This document shows positions 8,346-16,472 of a stretch of DNA of 64,000 nucleotides, in pieces. The DNA comes from Haloarcula vallismortis ATCC 29715 (GTDB lineage Archaea; Halobacteriota; Halobacteria; Halobacteriales; Haloarculaceae), in the NCBI RefSeq assembly GCF_000337775.1, contig NZ_AOLQ01000004.1, forward strand, positions 62,001 to 126,000, read 5' to 3'. The notes under the pieces were generated by a model. That model was given only the letters and a program-made list of their open reading frames with translations. It searched no databases and was not told the origin of the DNA. The position numbers and the translations under genes were made by a program. Within the stretch, counting starts at the first letter, position 1. The number at the start of each line of letters is the position of its first letter.

Positions 8346-9317
8346 ATGCACTCCGATAACATTCAAACCAGCAAATCGATACAGCAGGAAACTGGACGGA
8401 CGTTCCACCTCGCGACGCGTCTGCTTCCGGAGCGTATCCGCCACCCGACGTACGTCATGTACGCGTTTTTCCGGGTCGCGGACGAGGTTGTCGACCAGCC
8501 GGACGGCCCGCCACCGACCGTCCAGCACGAGCAACTGGAGGTAATTCGCGAGGCCGCGCTCGGGAACATCGACCCGGCTGAAACAGACCACGAGGCAGTC
8601 ATGGCAGCGTTTCAGGACCTTGCAGAGCGTCACGACATCTCCGAGGAGACGATCAACGTCTTCATCGACGCAATGGAGATGGACATCGCACAGGCCCGCT
8701 ACGAGACCTTCGAGGACCTCCGCGAGTACATGCGCGGCTCCGCCGTCGCCGTCGGGCACATGATGACCGAGGTGATGGACCCGCCACAGAAGGCGGAAGC
8801 GCTGCCCCACGCGACGGCGCTTGCCGAGGCGTTTCAACTCTCGAACTTCCTGCGGGATGTCCGCGAGGACATCCACGACTACGGACGGGTGTACCTCCCA
8901 CAGGAGACGCTCGACCGCCACGGCGTCACCGAGGAGCAACTGGCCGACGCCGAGGTTGACGACGCGTTCCGTGCGGTGATGCAGGAGGAACTGGCCCGAA
9001 CTGACGAACTCTACCGCGAGGGCGTCGCCGGTATCCGGTATCTCCCCGAGGACTGCCAGTTCGGCGTGCTGCTGGCCGCAGTCCTGTACGCTGACCACCA
9101 CCGGCTCATTCGCGACCGCGGCTACGACGTGCTGACGGAGACGCCCGATCTCACTCGCCGTCGGCGGCTCTGGCTCCTCGCTCGGACGTGGTGGCACTGG
9201 CGGCGCAACGGCGACCCCGAAGCGACGTTTTACACCGTGAGCGCCGTCTCCGAGCGTGGTCCCGGCGAGACGCCGACAGACGCTCACAGCCACGGGCAGC
9301 CCACGTGGCGTGGATGA
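8346..9317 (+). CDS. crtB: Phytoene synthase
   Basis: A 323-residue trans-isoprenyl diphosphate synthase that condenses two geranylgeranyl diphosphates to phytoene, the first committed step to C40/C50 carotenoids and retinal. Both prenyl-diphosphate/Mg motifs are visible: RVADEVVDQPD (residues about 41-50) and SNFLRDVREDIHDYGRVYLP (about 163-182). It is a soluble or peripheral enzyme, and the length is normal for the family. The start MHSDNIQTSK is followed directly by family-like sequence. A 256-base gap separates it from bat and contains a possible promoter; 48 bases separate it from the lycopene cyclase, so crtB-crtY-blh is likely one operon. Confidence 0.96.
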   Translation: MHSDNIQTSKSIQQETGRTFHLATRLLPERIRHPTYVMYAFFRVADEVVDQPDGPPPTVQHEQLEVIREAALGNIDPAETDHEAVMAAFQDLAERHDISEETINVFIDAMEMDIAQARYETFEDLREYMRGSAVAVGHMMTEVMDPPQKAEALPHATALAEAFQLSNFLRDVREDIHDYGRVYLPQETLDRHGVTEEQLADAEVDDAFRAVMQEELARTDELYREGVAGIRYLPEDCQFGVLLAAVLYADHHRLIRDRGYDVLTETPDLTRRRRLWLLARTWWHWRRNGDPEATFYTVSAVSERGPGETPTDAHSHGQPTWRG

Positions 9318-9365
9318 CAGCCACGCGTCGGGCGTCGCCGCTGACCCATTGTCGCACCTGAGCTA

Positions 9366-10091
9366 ATGTTGCCCACGCCCACGTATCTCCAGTTCCACGC
9401 CCTGTTCGTGGTCCCGGTGGTGGCCGGACTGGTACTGACGGCCACCTACCGCCTCGGGAGCCGCCGGGACGTACTCACAGCAACGGCCATACTCACAGGC
9501 TTGGCGCTCGTCTACACGACGCCGTGGGACGGCGCGCTCATCCGGCGCGGCGTCTGGTGGTACGGCGACGGGGCCGTACTCGTGCGATTCTGGTCGATTC
9601 CACTCGGCGAGTACCTCTTTTTCGTCCTGCAGACCGCGATGGTGGGGCTGTGGGTGGCCCGGTTTCGGATGGACACGGAGCGCTCGCTGGCGACGCCGCT
9701 ACGAACGCGGCTCGTCGGGCTTGCCGCCGCACTCGCCGTCATTTTGTTCGGCCTCGTGCTCCTGCGCTCTGACTCAGGGCTGTATCTCGGGTCGCTGCTG
9801 GTCTGGAGCGGACCGATCCTCGCCATTCAGTGGCTGTTCGGGTGGCACTACCTCGTCGGCGAGTGGCGCACAGTCGGCCTCGCGACGCTGGTCCCGACGG
9901 CCTATCTCTGTGGTATCGACAGCATCGCCATTCGGCTCGGTGTCTGGACCATCTCGAAGCAGTACACGACCGGCTACACGATTCCCCTGCTCGACCTGCC
10001 GATTGAGGAGGCAGTCTTCTTCCTGCTGACGACGCTGTTCGTCGTACAGGGGGTCGTGCTCTACATCTGGCTCATCGACAGATGGGAGTGA
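9366..10091 (+). CDS. crtY: Lycopene beta-cyclase, fused membrane (CrtYcd) type
   Basis: A 241-residue membrane protein with about seven hydrophobic segments in two homologous halves, as in fused archaeal/fungal lycopene cyclases. The half-site motifs are SIPLGEYLFFVLQ (first half) and LPIEEAVFFLLTTLFVVQG (second half); related enzymes carry a PxEE-type motif, and the first half here reads Pro-Leu-Gly-Glu. It converts lycopene to beta-carotene, the substrate of the adjacent Blh. Its last codons overlap the start of blh by ten bases, so the two are translationally coupled. The combination with crtB and blh makes the assignment strong. Confidence 0.94.
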   Translation: MLPTPTYLQFHALFVVPVVAGLVLTATYRLGSRRDVLTATAILTGLALVYTTPWDGALIRRGVWWYGDGAVLVRFWSIPLGEYLFFVLQTAMVGLWVARFRMDTERSLATPLRTRLVGLAAALAVILFGLVLLRSDSGLYLGSLLVWSGPILAIQWLFGWHYLVGEWRTVGLATLVPTAYLCGIDSIAIRLGVWTISKQYTTGYTIPLLDLPIEEAVFFLLTTLFVVQGVVLYIWLIDRWE

Positions 10092-11113
10092 GCTACCGCA
10101 CCGCCGTCGAACCGTCGGTTCGCTACCGGGTGGCACTGGCTCCCGGCTGGGTTGCCAGCCTCGCCGTTGTCGTGCCGTTCCTCGCCGGGGTCTCGATACC
10201 GCCCGCGCTCCAGTATGTCCCGCTGGTCGTCAGCGCCGTCCTGCTCGGTCTGCCCCACGGCGCGGTCGACCACCTCGCGGTCGCACGCGCCCGCGGCGAC
10301 CACCCGGACTGGCGAGCTATCGCTCGCGTGTTCGCGCTCTACGGCGGCGTTGGCGGGGCCTACGCAGTTGTCTGGTTCCTCGCGCCCGCCGCGGCCTTTG
10401 TCCTGTTCATCGCAGTGACGTGGTTCCACTGGGGGCAAGGTGACCTGTACGCGCTGCGTGCGCTGGCCGACACTGACCACCTCCGGTCGCTTCCGCAGCG
10501 AGTCGGCACCGTCCTGATTCGCGGCGGCCTGCCGATGCTGGTCCCGCTGCTCGCGTTCCCTGACTGGTATCGTCGCGTCGCGACGGACCTCGTCTCGCTG
10601 TTCGCGCCCGATGCCGTGGCGGCTATCGGCTGGGCGTTCCGGACGGACGTGCGAACCGCCCTTGCAGTCGCCTACGGCGCGCTCGTCGTGGCGACGCTGG
10701 CCGTCGGATTCGCTCGCGCCGACGCCCGTCGGCCGTGGCTGCTCGACGCCGGCGAGACGCTGGGCCTGCTCGCGTACTTTGCCCTCGTTCCGCCGGTGCT
10801 TGCCATCGGCGTGTACTTCTGTCTGTGGCACTCGCTGCGCCACGTCGCTCGCCTCCTCCTCGTCGACGACGACGCCACCACTGCACTCCAGAACCGCGAC
10901 CCAGCGGCGGCGCTAGCGCGGTTCGCCCGCGACGCTGCGCCGCTGACTGCCGCCTCACTCGCCCTACTCGGTGGGCTGTACTTCCTCGTCCCGAACCCGC
11001 CCGGAACGGTGCCGGAGTGGGTCGCGCTGTATCTGGTGTTCATCGCCGTCGTGACGCTACCACACGTCGTCGTCGTCAGTATCATGGACCGCGAACAGGG
11101 CGTCTGGGTGTAG
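10082..11113 (+). CDS. blh: Brp/Blh family beta-carotene 15,15'-dioxygenase (retinal synthase)
   Basis: A 343-residue integral membrane protein with about ten hydrophobic segments. Four histidine-bearing motifs that bind the non-haem iron in Blh proteins are present: LPHGAVDHLAV, WFHWGQGD, CLWHSLRHVARLL and TLPHVVVVSIMD. The enzyme cleaves beta-carotene symmetrically to two retinals, the chromophore for rhodopsins. ATG overlaps the end of the cyclase gene, and the whole block (bat, crtB, crtY, blh) is a dedicated retinal module. The opsin it supplies within this window is the bacteriorhodopsin at 44.8 kb. In Halobacterium the homologues are brp and blh. Confidence 0.95.
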   Translation: MGVSYRTAVEPSVRYRVALAPGWVASLAVVVPFLAGVSIPPALQYVPLVVSAVLLGLPHGAVDHLAVARARGDHPDWRAIARVFALYGGVGGAYAVVWFLAPAAAFVLFIAVTWFHWGQGDLYALRALADTDHLRSLPQRVGTVLIRGGLPMLVPLLAFPDWYRRVATDLVSLFAPDAVAAIGWAFRTDVRTALAVAYGALVVATLAVGFARADARRPWLLDAGETLGLLAYFALVPPVLAIGVYFCLWHSLRHVARLLLVDDDATTALQNRDPAAALARFARDAAPLTAASLALLGGLYFLVPNPPGTVPEWVALYLVFIAVVTLPHVVVVSIMDREQGVWV

Positions 11114-11208
11114 TCTTTCGATAGTCGGTGTTGCCGGTCCTGCCAGACCAACCGCTCTTCGGAACGAGCACCCGGCAAAAAATGTCGGATAGAACTGCTG
11201 TGTCGGCG

Positions 11209-11799
11209 TTACTTGCCCTTGCCGCGGTTGCTGCGCAGCGACGGCCGGGTCTTCTCACTGCCCTTGCCCTTGCCGCCGAGGCCGCGGTTGCGGCGACCGG
11301 CACCGGTCAGGCCACGGAAGACGCGGTCGGCCTGGTCGTCGGCACAGATCCACGACAGGTCGTCGTCGTTCTGGATGGCCGGGTGGTTCGGGTCAATGAG
11401 GATGACTTCGTGCCACTTCTGGCGGCCGTCCTGACCGACGGAGTAGCTGTTGAGCACGCGCAGGTTCGGGAAGGTCCGGGAGGCGCGTTCCTCGGCGACG
11501 CGCTGGATGTCCTTCCGGCGGGTGATGCGCGTGACGCCCTGGCGCTTGGAGCGGCGACCGGCTTTGTGTCGCTGCTTGCGTGCACTGCCCTTGCGGACGG
11601 AGACGCGGGCGACGATGACGCCCTGCTTTGCCTTGTAGCCCTGCGAGCGAGCCTTGTCGAGGCGGGTCGGGCGCTCGATGCGCTCGACGGCTCCTTCGTC
11701 GCGCCATTCTTGCTGGCGCTGCCACTGTAGTTCTGCGAGCTGTCCGTCACCTGGGTTCTTCCAGGCGTCTCGAATGTACGAATATGCGCTTCGTGCCAT
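11209..11799 (-). CDS. rpl15e: 50S ribosomal protein L15e
   Basis: A 196-residue basic ribosomal protein, nearly identical by eye to the crystallised Haloarcula marismortui L15e: MARSAYSYIRDAW, RRSKRQGVTRITRRKDIQRV, SSYSVG-type and WHEVILIDPNHPAIQNDDDL blocks, and a basic GKGKGSEKTRPSLRSNRGKGK tail. It binds 23S rRNA in the large subunit. A few residues differ from my memory of the H. marismortui protein, so the organism is probably another Haloarcula strain or species. It is divergent from the aldehyde oxidoreductase gene and flanked by unrelated genes, as is usual for this single-gene unit. Confidence 0.98.
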   Translation of the reverse strand: MARSAYSYIRDAWKNPGDGQLAELQWQRQQEWRDEGAVERIERPTRLDKARSQGYKAKQGVIVARVSVRKGSARKQRHKAGRRSKRQGVTRITRRKDIQRVAEERASRTFPNLRVLNSYSVGQDGRQKWHEVILIDPNHPAIQNDDDLSWICADDQADRVFRGLTGAGRRNRGLGGKGKGSEKTRPSLRSNRGKGK

Positions 11800-12056
11800 A
11801 TGTATTCACCACGGGCGTTGCGTGGTTCAAGTCGCGGTCTGCGACTCACATCCCGACCTGCACACGCAGGTGCCCGCTGGTGCCCGTCGTCCAGCGAGTT
11901 ATCCGCAATTTGCCGTTCGGACTCTTAAGCGGTTCGGACCAGACTCACGGGTGTGACCCGGTCACGCAGGAACAGTACCCGCCGAAAACATCGGATGTCT
12001 GGGGTATCACAACACAAATCGTTAAGTTGTTCGCAACCAGAGAGTCACGTATTACC

Positions 12057-14003
12057 ATGACAGACCTTGGTGGCTTTCAGGACCACGTGGCGCGAATCGA
12101 CCTCGGGGATGGGGACGTAGCCTATGAAGGCATCGACGAGGAGGACGCGAAAAAGTACATCGGTGCACGCGGACTCGGCGTGAAGTATGTCTTCGACCAG
12201 GGGCCGGATGTGGACCCGCTGGGGCCGGACAACCTGCTGGCGTTCATGAACGGGCCGCTGACGGGCACACAGGTGACGATGAGCGGCCGTATCGCTATCT
12301 GTACGAAGTCACCGCTAACGGGGACCGTCACTGATTCCCACCACGGTGGCTGGTCGGGCGCACGGCTGAAGTGGTCGGGCTTCGACGGACTGCTGTTCGA
12401 GGGCCAGGCCGACGAGCCGGTGTATGCCCTCGTCGAGGACGGCGAGGTGGAACTGCGAGACGCCTCCCACCTCTGGGGGCAGGGCGTCCACGACACCATC
12501 GACGACCTCGAAGGCGAAATCGAGGGCGGGTCGCTGGGTAAGAACCTCTCCGTGATGGCCATCGGTCAGGGCGGCGAGAACGAGGTCAAATACGCCTGCA
12601 TTGTCAACGAGGACGACCGCGCCTCGGGCCGCGGCGGCACCGGCTGTGTGATGGGCAACAAGAACCTCAAGGCCGTCGTCGTCAAGTCCAGCACCCGGAT
12701 GCCCAAGCCACAGGACCAGGAGACGTTCCAGGAAGGCCACAAGCAGGCGATGCAAGTCATCCAAGAGTCCGACGTGACTGCGCCCAACGAGGGCGGACTC
12801 TCGATGTATGGCACCAACGTCCTGATGAACGTCACCGAAGAACTGGACGGTTTGCCGACGAAAAACGGCCAGTACTCCTCGACGCGGGCGATGTCCGACG
12901 CCGAAGGTGATGGCGAGCGGATTATCGATTCAGAGGACGTTTCAGGCGAGAACGTCCGGGAAAACATTCTGGTCGACGAGCCAACCTGTCACTCCTGTCC
13001 GGTCGCCTGCAAAAAGGAAGTCGAGGTGCAGGCGATGCACAAGGGCGAGGAGATGAACGTCCGCACGGAGTCCTACGAGTACGAGTCCGCGTGGGCGCTC
13101 GGCCCGAACTCCGGCCACGTCGAACGCGACAAAATCGCCGTGATGCTCGAACGGTGTAACGACGTCGGCGTCGACACCATCGACGTTGGCAATACGATGG
13201 CGATGGCGATGGAGATGACCGAGGAGGGGAAACTCGACGACCTCGGCGACGGGCTGGACTGGGGCGACGCCGACACGATGATCGACATGATCGATATGAT
13301 CGCCCACCGCGAGACGGAACTCGCGGACCACCTCGCCGAGGGGCCGGACCACCTCGCCGAGGAGTTCGACGCCCACACCAACTCTCTCGCTGTCAAAGGC
13401 CAGACGATGGCCGCCTACGACCCGCGCTGCATGAAGGGGATGGCAATCGGCTACGCGACCTCGAACCGCGGTGCGTGTCACCTGCGTGGCTACACGCCAG
13501 CAGCAGAGCTTCTGGGCGTCCCGGAGAAAGTCGACCCGCGAGAGTGGGAGGGCAAAGGCGAGCTGTGTGCCACTTTCCAGGACCTCCACGCCATCAGCGA
13601 CTCCTTCGACATCTGTAAGTTCAACGCCTTCGCGGAAGGTATCGAGGAGTACGTCCTGCAGTACAACGGCATGACCGGACTGGACGTGAGCGAAGAAGAA
13701 CTGATGGAAGCCGGCGAGCGCATCTACAACCTCGAACGGTACTACAACAACCTCGCCGGCTTCGATGGAGCCGACGACGACCTGCCCAACCGGTTCGTCG
13801 AAGGCGACGAGCACGCGATTCCGGCCCAGGGCGGCTCCGAGGGCGAACTCGCGGAGCTCTCGAAGATGAAAGACGAGTACTACGAGGTGCGCGATTGGGA
13901 GGACGGCGTCGTCCCCGACGAGAAACTCGACGAACTTGGTATCGACATCGGCCCCGGAACCGGCGTCAGTTCCGGCGGCGCAGCGGCACCGAGCGACGAC
14001 TGA
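12057..14003 (+). CDS. aor: Tungsten aldehyde:ferredoxin oxidoreductase (AOR family)
   Basis: A 648-residue cytosolic oxidoreductase that would oxidise aldehydes to acids, passing electrons to ferredoxin. N-terminal AOR domain motifs are clear (ARGLGVKYVFDQGPDVDPLG, GRIAICTKSPLTGTVTDSHHGG, WSGFDGLLFEG). The [4Fe-4S] ligands are in TCHSCPVACKKEV (Cys-X2-Cys-X3-Cys), with the distant fourth Cys in FDICKFNAF. A bis-tungstopterin cofactor is expected. The start is the ATG of MTDLGGFQDHV, preceded by an AT-rich promoter-like region. The downstream beta-grasp/MoaD-like genes may relate to cofactor sulfur transfer. The exact aldehyde is unknown; length and cysteine spacing are normal for the family. 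Confidence 0.95.
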   Translation: MTDLGGFQDHVARIDLGDGDVAYEGIDEEDAKKYIGARGLGVKYVFDQGPDVDPLGPDNLLAFMNGPLTGTQVTMSGRIAICTKSPLTGTVTDSHHGGWSGARLKWSGFDGLLFEGQADEPVYALVEDGEVELRDASHLWGQGVHDTIDDLEGEIEGGSLGKNLSVMAIGQGGENEVKYACIVNEDDRASGRGGTGCVMGNKNLKAVVVKSSTRMPKPQDQETFQEGHKQAMQVIQESDVTAPNEGGLSMYGTNVLMNVTEELDGLPTKNGQYSSTRAMSDAEGDGERIIDSEDVSGENVRENILVDEPTCHSCPVACKKEVEVQAMHKGEEMNVRTESYEYESAWALGPNSGHVERDKIAVMLERCNDVGVDTIDVGNTMAMAMEMTEEGKLDDLGDGLDWGDADTMIDMIDMIAHRETELADHLAEGPDHLAEEFDAHTNSLAVKGQTMAAYDPRCMKGMAIGYATSNRGACHLRGYTPAAELLGVPEKVDPREWEGKGELCATFQDLHAISDSFDICKFNAFAEGIEEYVLQYNGMTGLDVSEEELMEAGERIYNLERYYNNLAGFDGADDDLPNRFVEGDEHAIPAQGGSEGELAELSKMKDEYYEVRDWEDGVVPDEKLDELGIDIGPGTGVSSGGAAAPSDD

Positions 14004-14039
14004 GACAGCATCGGCCGCCGAACACATTTCAGTTCTCTA

Positions 14040-14405
14040 ATGCGCAAGGAAGATATCGACGACTTCGAATTCCAGGTAGAGTCTCGACTGACCAGCCACG
14101 GCGTCTACGTCACCGAGTTCGACGACGAGGGCGATACGTACCGCCTCACCTACGAATCGATCTCGGCCGACGAGGCGGCTGTGATTCCCCACCGAGAGAT
14201 CGGTCGCGTCATCAACGTCTTCCGGGACCTGCACGCCGACGATTGGTCCGGGGTCGACATCGAGGCGACCGTGACGGACCTCGAAGACACCGAACTCGGC
14301 GAGTGGTCGGTCGACAGCGAGTGGATCGACGCCCTCGAAAACGGCGACCTCTCGGAGACGGACTTCTCTCAGCGCGTGCTGGAGACGATCACGATTCGGC
14401 AGTAA
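14040..14405 (+). CDS. DUF5813-like haloarchaeal hypothetical protein
   Basis: A 121-residue acidic protein with alternating strands and helices (FEFQVESRLTSHGVYVTEFDDEGDTYRLTYES, then VIPHREIGRVINVFRDLH). No signal peptide, transmembrane segment or cysteine. It starts 36 bases after the AOR stop and may be co-transcribed with it. Its 3' end overlaps the converging 14389-14757 gene by 17 bases. The family name is from memory and carries no functional information. A role linked to the tungsten enzyme is only a guess from position. Confidence 0.7.
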   Translation: MRKEDIDDFEFQVESRLTSHGVYVTEFDDEGDTYRLTYESISADEAAVIPHREIGRVINVFRDLHADDWSGVDIEATVTDLEDTELGEWSVDSEWIDALENGDLSETDFSQRVLETITIRQ

Positions 14406-14757
14406 CCGCCAGCACGTCCCTGATCTCAAGCGTCGTCTCGAACTCCTCGCTTCTGTCCAGCCGCCGGCCATCGCGCTCGAACTGGGCGGCGTGGGCCCGC
14501 TGAACTGCGTCCTGTTCGCGGTCGCTCAGGCCGAGTTCCGCCCCGATACTGTCCCAGTGGCCTGACTCGGCACAGACGTAGTCGGCCTCTCTGGGACCGC
14601 TGATGCGTTCGTACTCTCTATCGTAAGTCACACGGTGTTCCTGGAGATACGTCTGCACTCGCTCCAGCAGGTCCGGAAGCTGATCGAGTGGGACGCTGGC
14701 CTGCGTACCGGCCAGCAGGACGATCTGTCCCTCGATGGGATACGACGGGTCGGCCAT
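14389..14757 (-). CDS. Conserved haloarchaeal hypothetical protein
   Basis: A 122-residue protein with an N-terminal strand-rich segment (YPIEGQIVLLAGTQASVPLDQLPDLLERVQTYLQEH) and a C-terminal acidic region containing a single Cys in DYVCAESGHWDSIG. The stretch ELGLSDREQDAVQRAHAAQFERDGRRL looks like a helix-turn-helix-sized pair of helices, but I see no clear recognition helix. It may precede nothing in its operon, since the next minus-strand gene (14768-15025) lies directly upstream with a ten-base gap and is probably co-transcribed. Function unknown. Confidence 0.65.
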   Translation of the reverse strand: MADPSYPIEGQIVLLAGTQASVPLDQLPDLLERVQTYLQEHRVTYDREYERISGPREADYVCAESGHWDSIGAELGLSDREQDAVQRAHAAQFERDGRRLDRSEEFETTLEIRDVLAVTAES

Positions 14758-14767
14758 CGCGCCCCGG

Positions 14768-15025
14768 TCAGCCGCCCGCCCGCATCGCTTTCTGTGCGAA
14801 TTTCTCGATAAGGGGCTCCAGCGTTTCCGGCTCGCCGTCGAACTGGATGGTCACCTCGTTGAGCTGGAGGGTCGGCCCGATAGCGACCTTTTCTTCGGAG
14901 AGTGTCGCCGCCCAGCCGTCGCCTTCGACGGTCGCCTCGCCGTGTTGCTCACCGCCCAAGTTCTCCAGATACCCGATAGCAGCCCGCACCGAGATGCCGC
15001 GAAAACTCCGTTCACGCTCCATCAT
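14768..15025 (-). CDS. Small protein ending in Gly-Gly, function unknown
   Basis: About 85 residues starting at MMERERSFRGIS (either of two adjacent Met codons). It consists of one helix (RAAIGYLENLGGEQ) and several strands (EATVEGDGWAATLSEEKVAIGPTLQLNEVTIQFDG), then a C-terminal helix ending RAGG. A C-terminal Gly-Gly is the hallmark of MoaD/ThiS/SAMP sulfur carriers, but the rest does not match the beta-grasp pattern clearly, so the ending may be coincidental. The frame extends 20 codons upstream without support. It lies between an AOR gene and two beta-grasp genes, which makes the ending worth testing. Confidence 0.65.
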   Translation of the reverse strand: MMERERSFRGISVRAAIGYLENLGGEQHGEATVEGDGWAATLSEEKVAIGPTLQLNEVTIQFDGEPETLEPLIEKFAQKAMRAGG

Positions 15026-15149
15026 GTGGTCGTTACGGGTGCGGTCGTCTAAACCTATCGGCAGCTCTGCGCTGTTCCGCCACATCCGCCTATCACGGAC
15101 GAGTCCCGCCTCTCCCGGACGGCTACGGTCTACCCTGGAGCGATACCCT

Positions 15150-15518
15150 CTATCCCGGCCGGATGCCGTCGTCGACGATGCGGGCGTTGCGCTCGCGGTT
15201 GATGCGCTCGTCTAGGTCCGCGTGGTCGTAAATCTGGGCGATGACGGCGGCGTGGAGGTCCCGCCAGGCCATCGCATAGATTGGCGATTGCCCCCAGGCC
15301 CGGAGTTCGACGACGTACTCGTCGTAGGCCTCCCATCGGCTCTCGAACTGCTCGATGTGGTCGACGACGGCGCTGGCCGGCTCGTCGGAGTTGAGGGCGG
15401 CGTTGAGCTCCCGCTCCCAGCCGCCGACGGCCTGCTCCATATCGCGTTTCGTGTCCTCGCTGTCCGGCGGCAGCGAGTCGACAATCCCGGACGGAATCCC
15501 GAGTTCGATATCGTCCAT
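15150..15518 (-). CDS. Acidic helical haloarchaeal hypothetical protein
   Basis: A protein of about 122 residues beginning MDDIELGIPSGIVDSLPPD. It is rich in acidic residues and Trp/Tyr (GGWERELNAALNSDEP, FESRWEAYDEYVVELRAWGQSPIYAMAWRDLHAA), probably an all-helical cytosolic bundle. No cysteine and no recognisable catalytic motif. The chosen start is preferred because the eight additional upstream codons (MLRTLCGD) are atypical. It is divergent from the Cys-Cys beta-grasp gene 91 bases away. Function unknown. Confidence 0.7.
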   Translation of the reverse strand: MDDIELGIPSGIVDSLPPDSEDTKRDMEQAVGGWERELNAALNSDEPASAVVDHIEQFESRWEAYDEYVVELRAWGQSPIYAMAWRDLHAAVIAQIYDHADLDERINRERNARIVDDGIRPG

Positions 15519-15609
15519 ATCGCCACACAGAGTTCGCAACAAATAAACCCCGGCGGTAGGCGAACATGTTCGTCTCTACTGACTTGTGTCGGTGGGTCGT
15601 AGCGTACGT

Positions 15610-16011
15610 ATGAGCAGTGAGACACTGGAACGGCAGGCGTCGGACCCGGACCTGACCACTGTCGAGGTCAGGTGTACCGGCCACGTTCGTCAGGCCGTCG
15701 GCGACCCGTCGCTGTCATACACGTTCGAAGGGGACACGCTACGTGACTTCCTCGATGCGTTCTTCCGGGAGTACGACGTGAGCGATATGCTCATCGCGGA
15801 AACCGAAGCTGACGCCACCACCGAGGGCTGGGCACCGGAGATGGCGGACCTGCCGGGCGACGGGAGGAAAAACCCTGAAGGCGAGCAGACCAGATGTTAC
15901 GCGCGAGTGGCGGTCAACGGTGAATTCAACGAACATCTCGACGGACTGGACACAGAACTGGAAGCCGGCGACCGCGTCGGCCTGATGTTCCCGTTTATTT
16001 TCTGTTGTTGA
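15610..16011 (+). CDS. MoaD/ThiS-like beta-grasp protein with C-terminal Cys-Cys
   Basis: A 133-residue protein with a MoaD/ThiS beta-grasp layout: strand 1 VEVRCTGHVRQAVG, helix LRDFLDAFFREYDV, an insertion (about residues 65-92, EADATTEGWAPEMADLPGDG), then RVAVNGEFNEHLDGLDTELEAGDRVGLMFP. The last block matches the MoaD/SAMP consensus (NG..I..LDGLDT.L.DGD.V..FPPVAGG) except that the end is FPFIFCC: the essential Gly-Gly is replaced by Cys-Cys. It therefore cannot be adenylylated at Gly in the usual way. It lies 3' to 3' with SAMP1, 24 bases apart, and near the tungsten AOR. A structural, scaffold or redox role is possible. The start MSSETLE is chosen over MSVGRSVR eight codons upstream. Confidence 0.82.
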   Translation: MSSETLERQASDPDLTTVEVRCTGHVRQAVGDPSLSYTFEGDTLRDFLDAFFREYDVSDMLIAETEADATTEGWAPEMADLPGDGRKNPEGEQTRCYARVAVNGEFNEHLDGLDTELEAGDRVGLMFPFIFCC

Positions 16012-16035
16012 CTTGGCGACCGACGCTAACGGGGC

Positions 16036-16308
16036 TTACCCCCCGGCAACTGGCGGGAACACGCTGAGTTCGTCCCCGTCTTCCAGTGCGGTCTCCAGCC
16101 CGTCGAGATGGGTGATATCCGTTCCGTTCCGGAGAATCGTCAGGTACTCCCGGAGTTCGCCGTTCTCGAACAGGTCCATCTCTGTGAACTCCTCGGAGAG
16201 CTGTCGGAGCACGTCGCCGGCCTGCAGGTCGCTCTCGTACTCGCGGTGAACCGTTTTCTGTCCGGCGGCTTCCCGGAAGTTGGCAAAAAACCGCAGCTCG
16301 ATTTGCAT
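16036..16308 (-). CDS. samp1: SAMP1-type ubiquitin-like modifier / MoaD sulfur carrier
   Basis: A 90-residue beta-grasp protein: MQIELRFFANFREAAGQKTV, a helix (QAGDVLRQLSEEF) and LRNGTDITHLDGLETALEDGDELSVFPPVAGG. The C-terminal Ala-Gly-Gly is intact and would be adenylylated by UbaA. In Haloferax volcanii SAMP1 acts both as a ubiquitin-like protein modifier and as the MoaD sulfur carrier for molybdopterin synthesis; the same pterin is the ligand of tungsten in the AOR encoded 2 kb away. Length is normal. It converges with the Cys-Cys beta-grasp gene. Moderate certainty that it is SAMP1 rather than another MoaD paralogue. Confidence 0.92.
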   Translation of the reverse strand: MQIELRFFANFREAAGQKTVHREYESDLQAGDVLRQLSEEFTEMDLFENGELREYLTILRNGTDITHLDGLETALEDGDELSVFPPVAGG

Positions 16309-16472
16309 GTCCCTGGGTTGGCGGTCGAGTGGCTTAAATCACAGCGCTCGGCCTGCGTGCTTCGAACAAGCAACGGGTTCCCTCGTTGTATTCAATCTAT
16401 CATGGACCTCGAATTCCTATTCGATGGGAACGGCTTCGACCCGTTTTAGCGTCTCAGTCCCTGACTCCGTAT

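Noticed and set aside
8093-8359. 88-codon plus-strand frame between bat and crtB
   Set aside because: Overlaps the crtB start, is Pro/Thr-rich and lacks acidic bias; better seen as promoter and leader.
12942-14027. 361-codon open frame on the minus strand across the AOR gene
   Set aside because: Antisense shadow of a GC-rich gene; the AOR frame has clear family motifs and the antisense product is Val/His-rich without domains.
16401-16448. Fifteen-codon ORF (MDLEFLFDGNGFDPF) before the dehydrogenase as a leader peptide
   Set aside because: No attenuation structure and no run of regulatory codons; probably coincidental.
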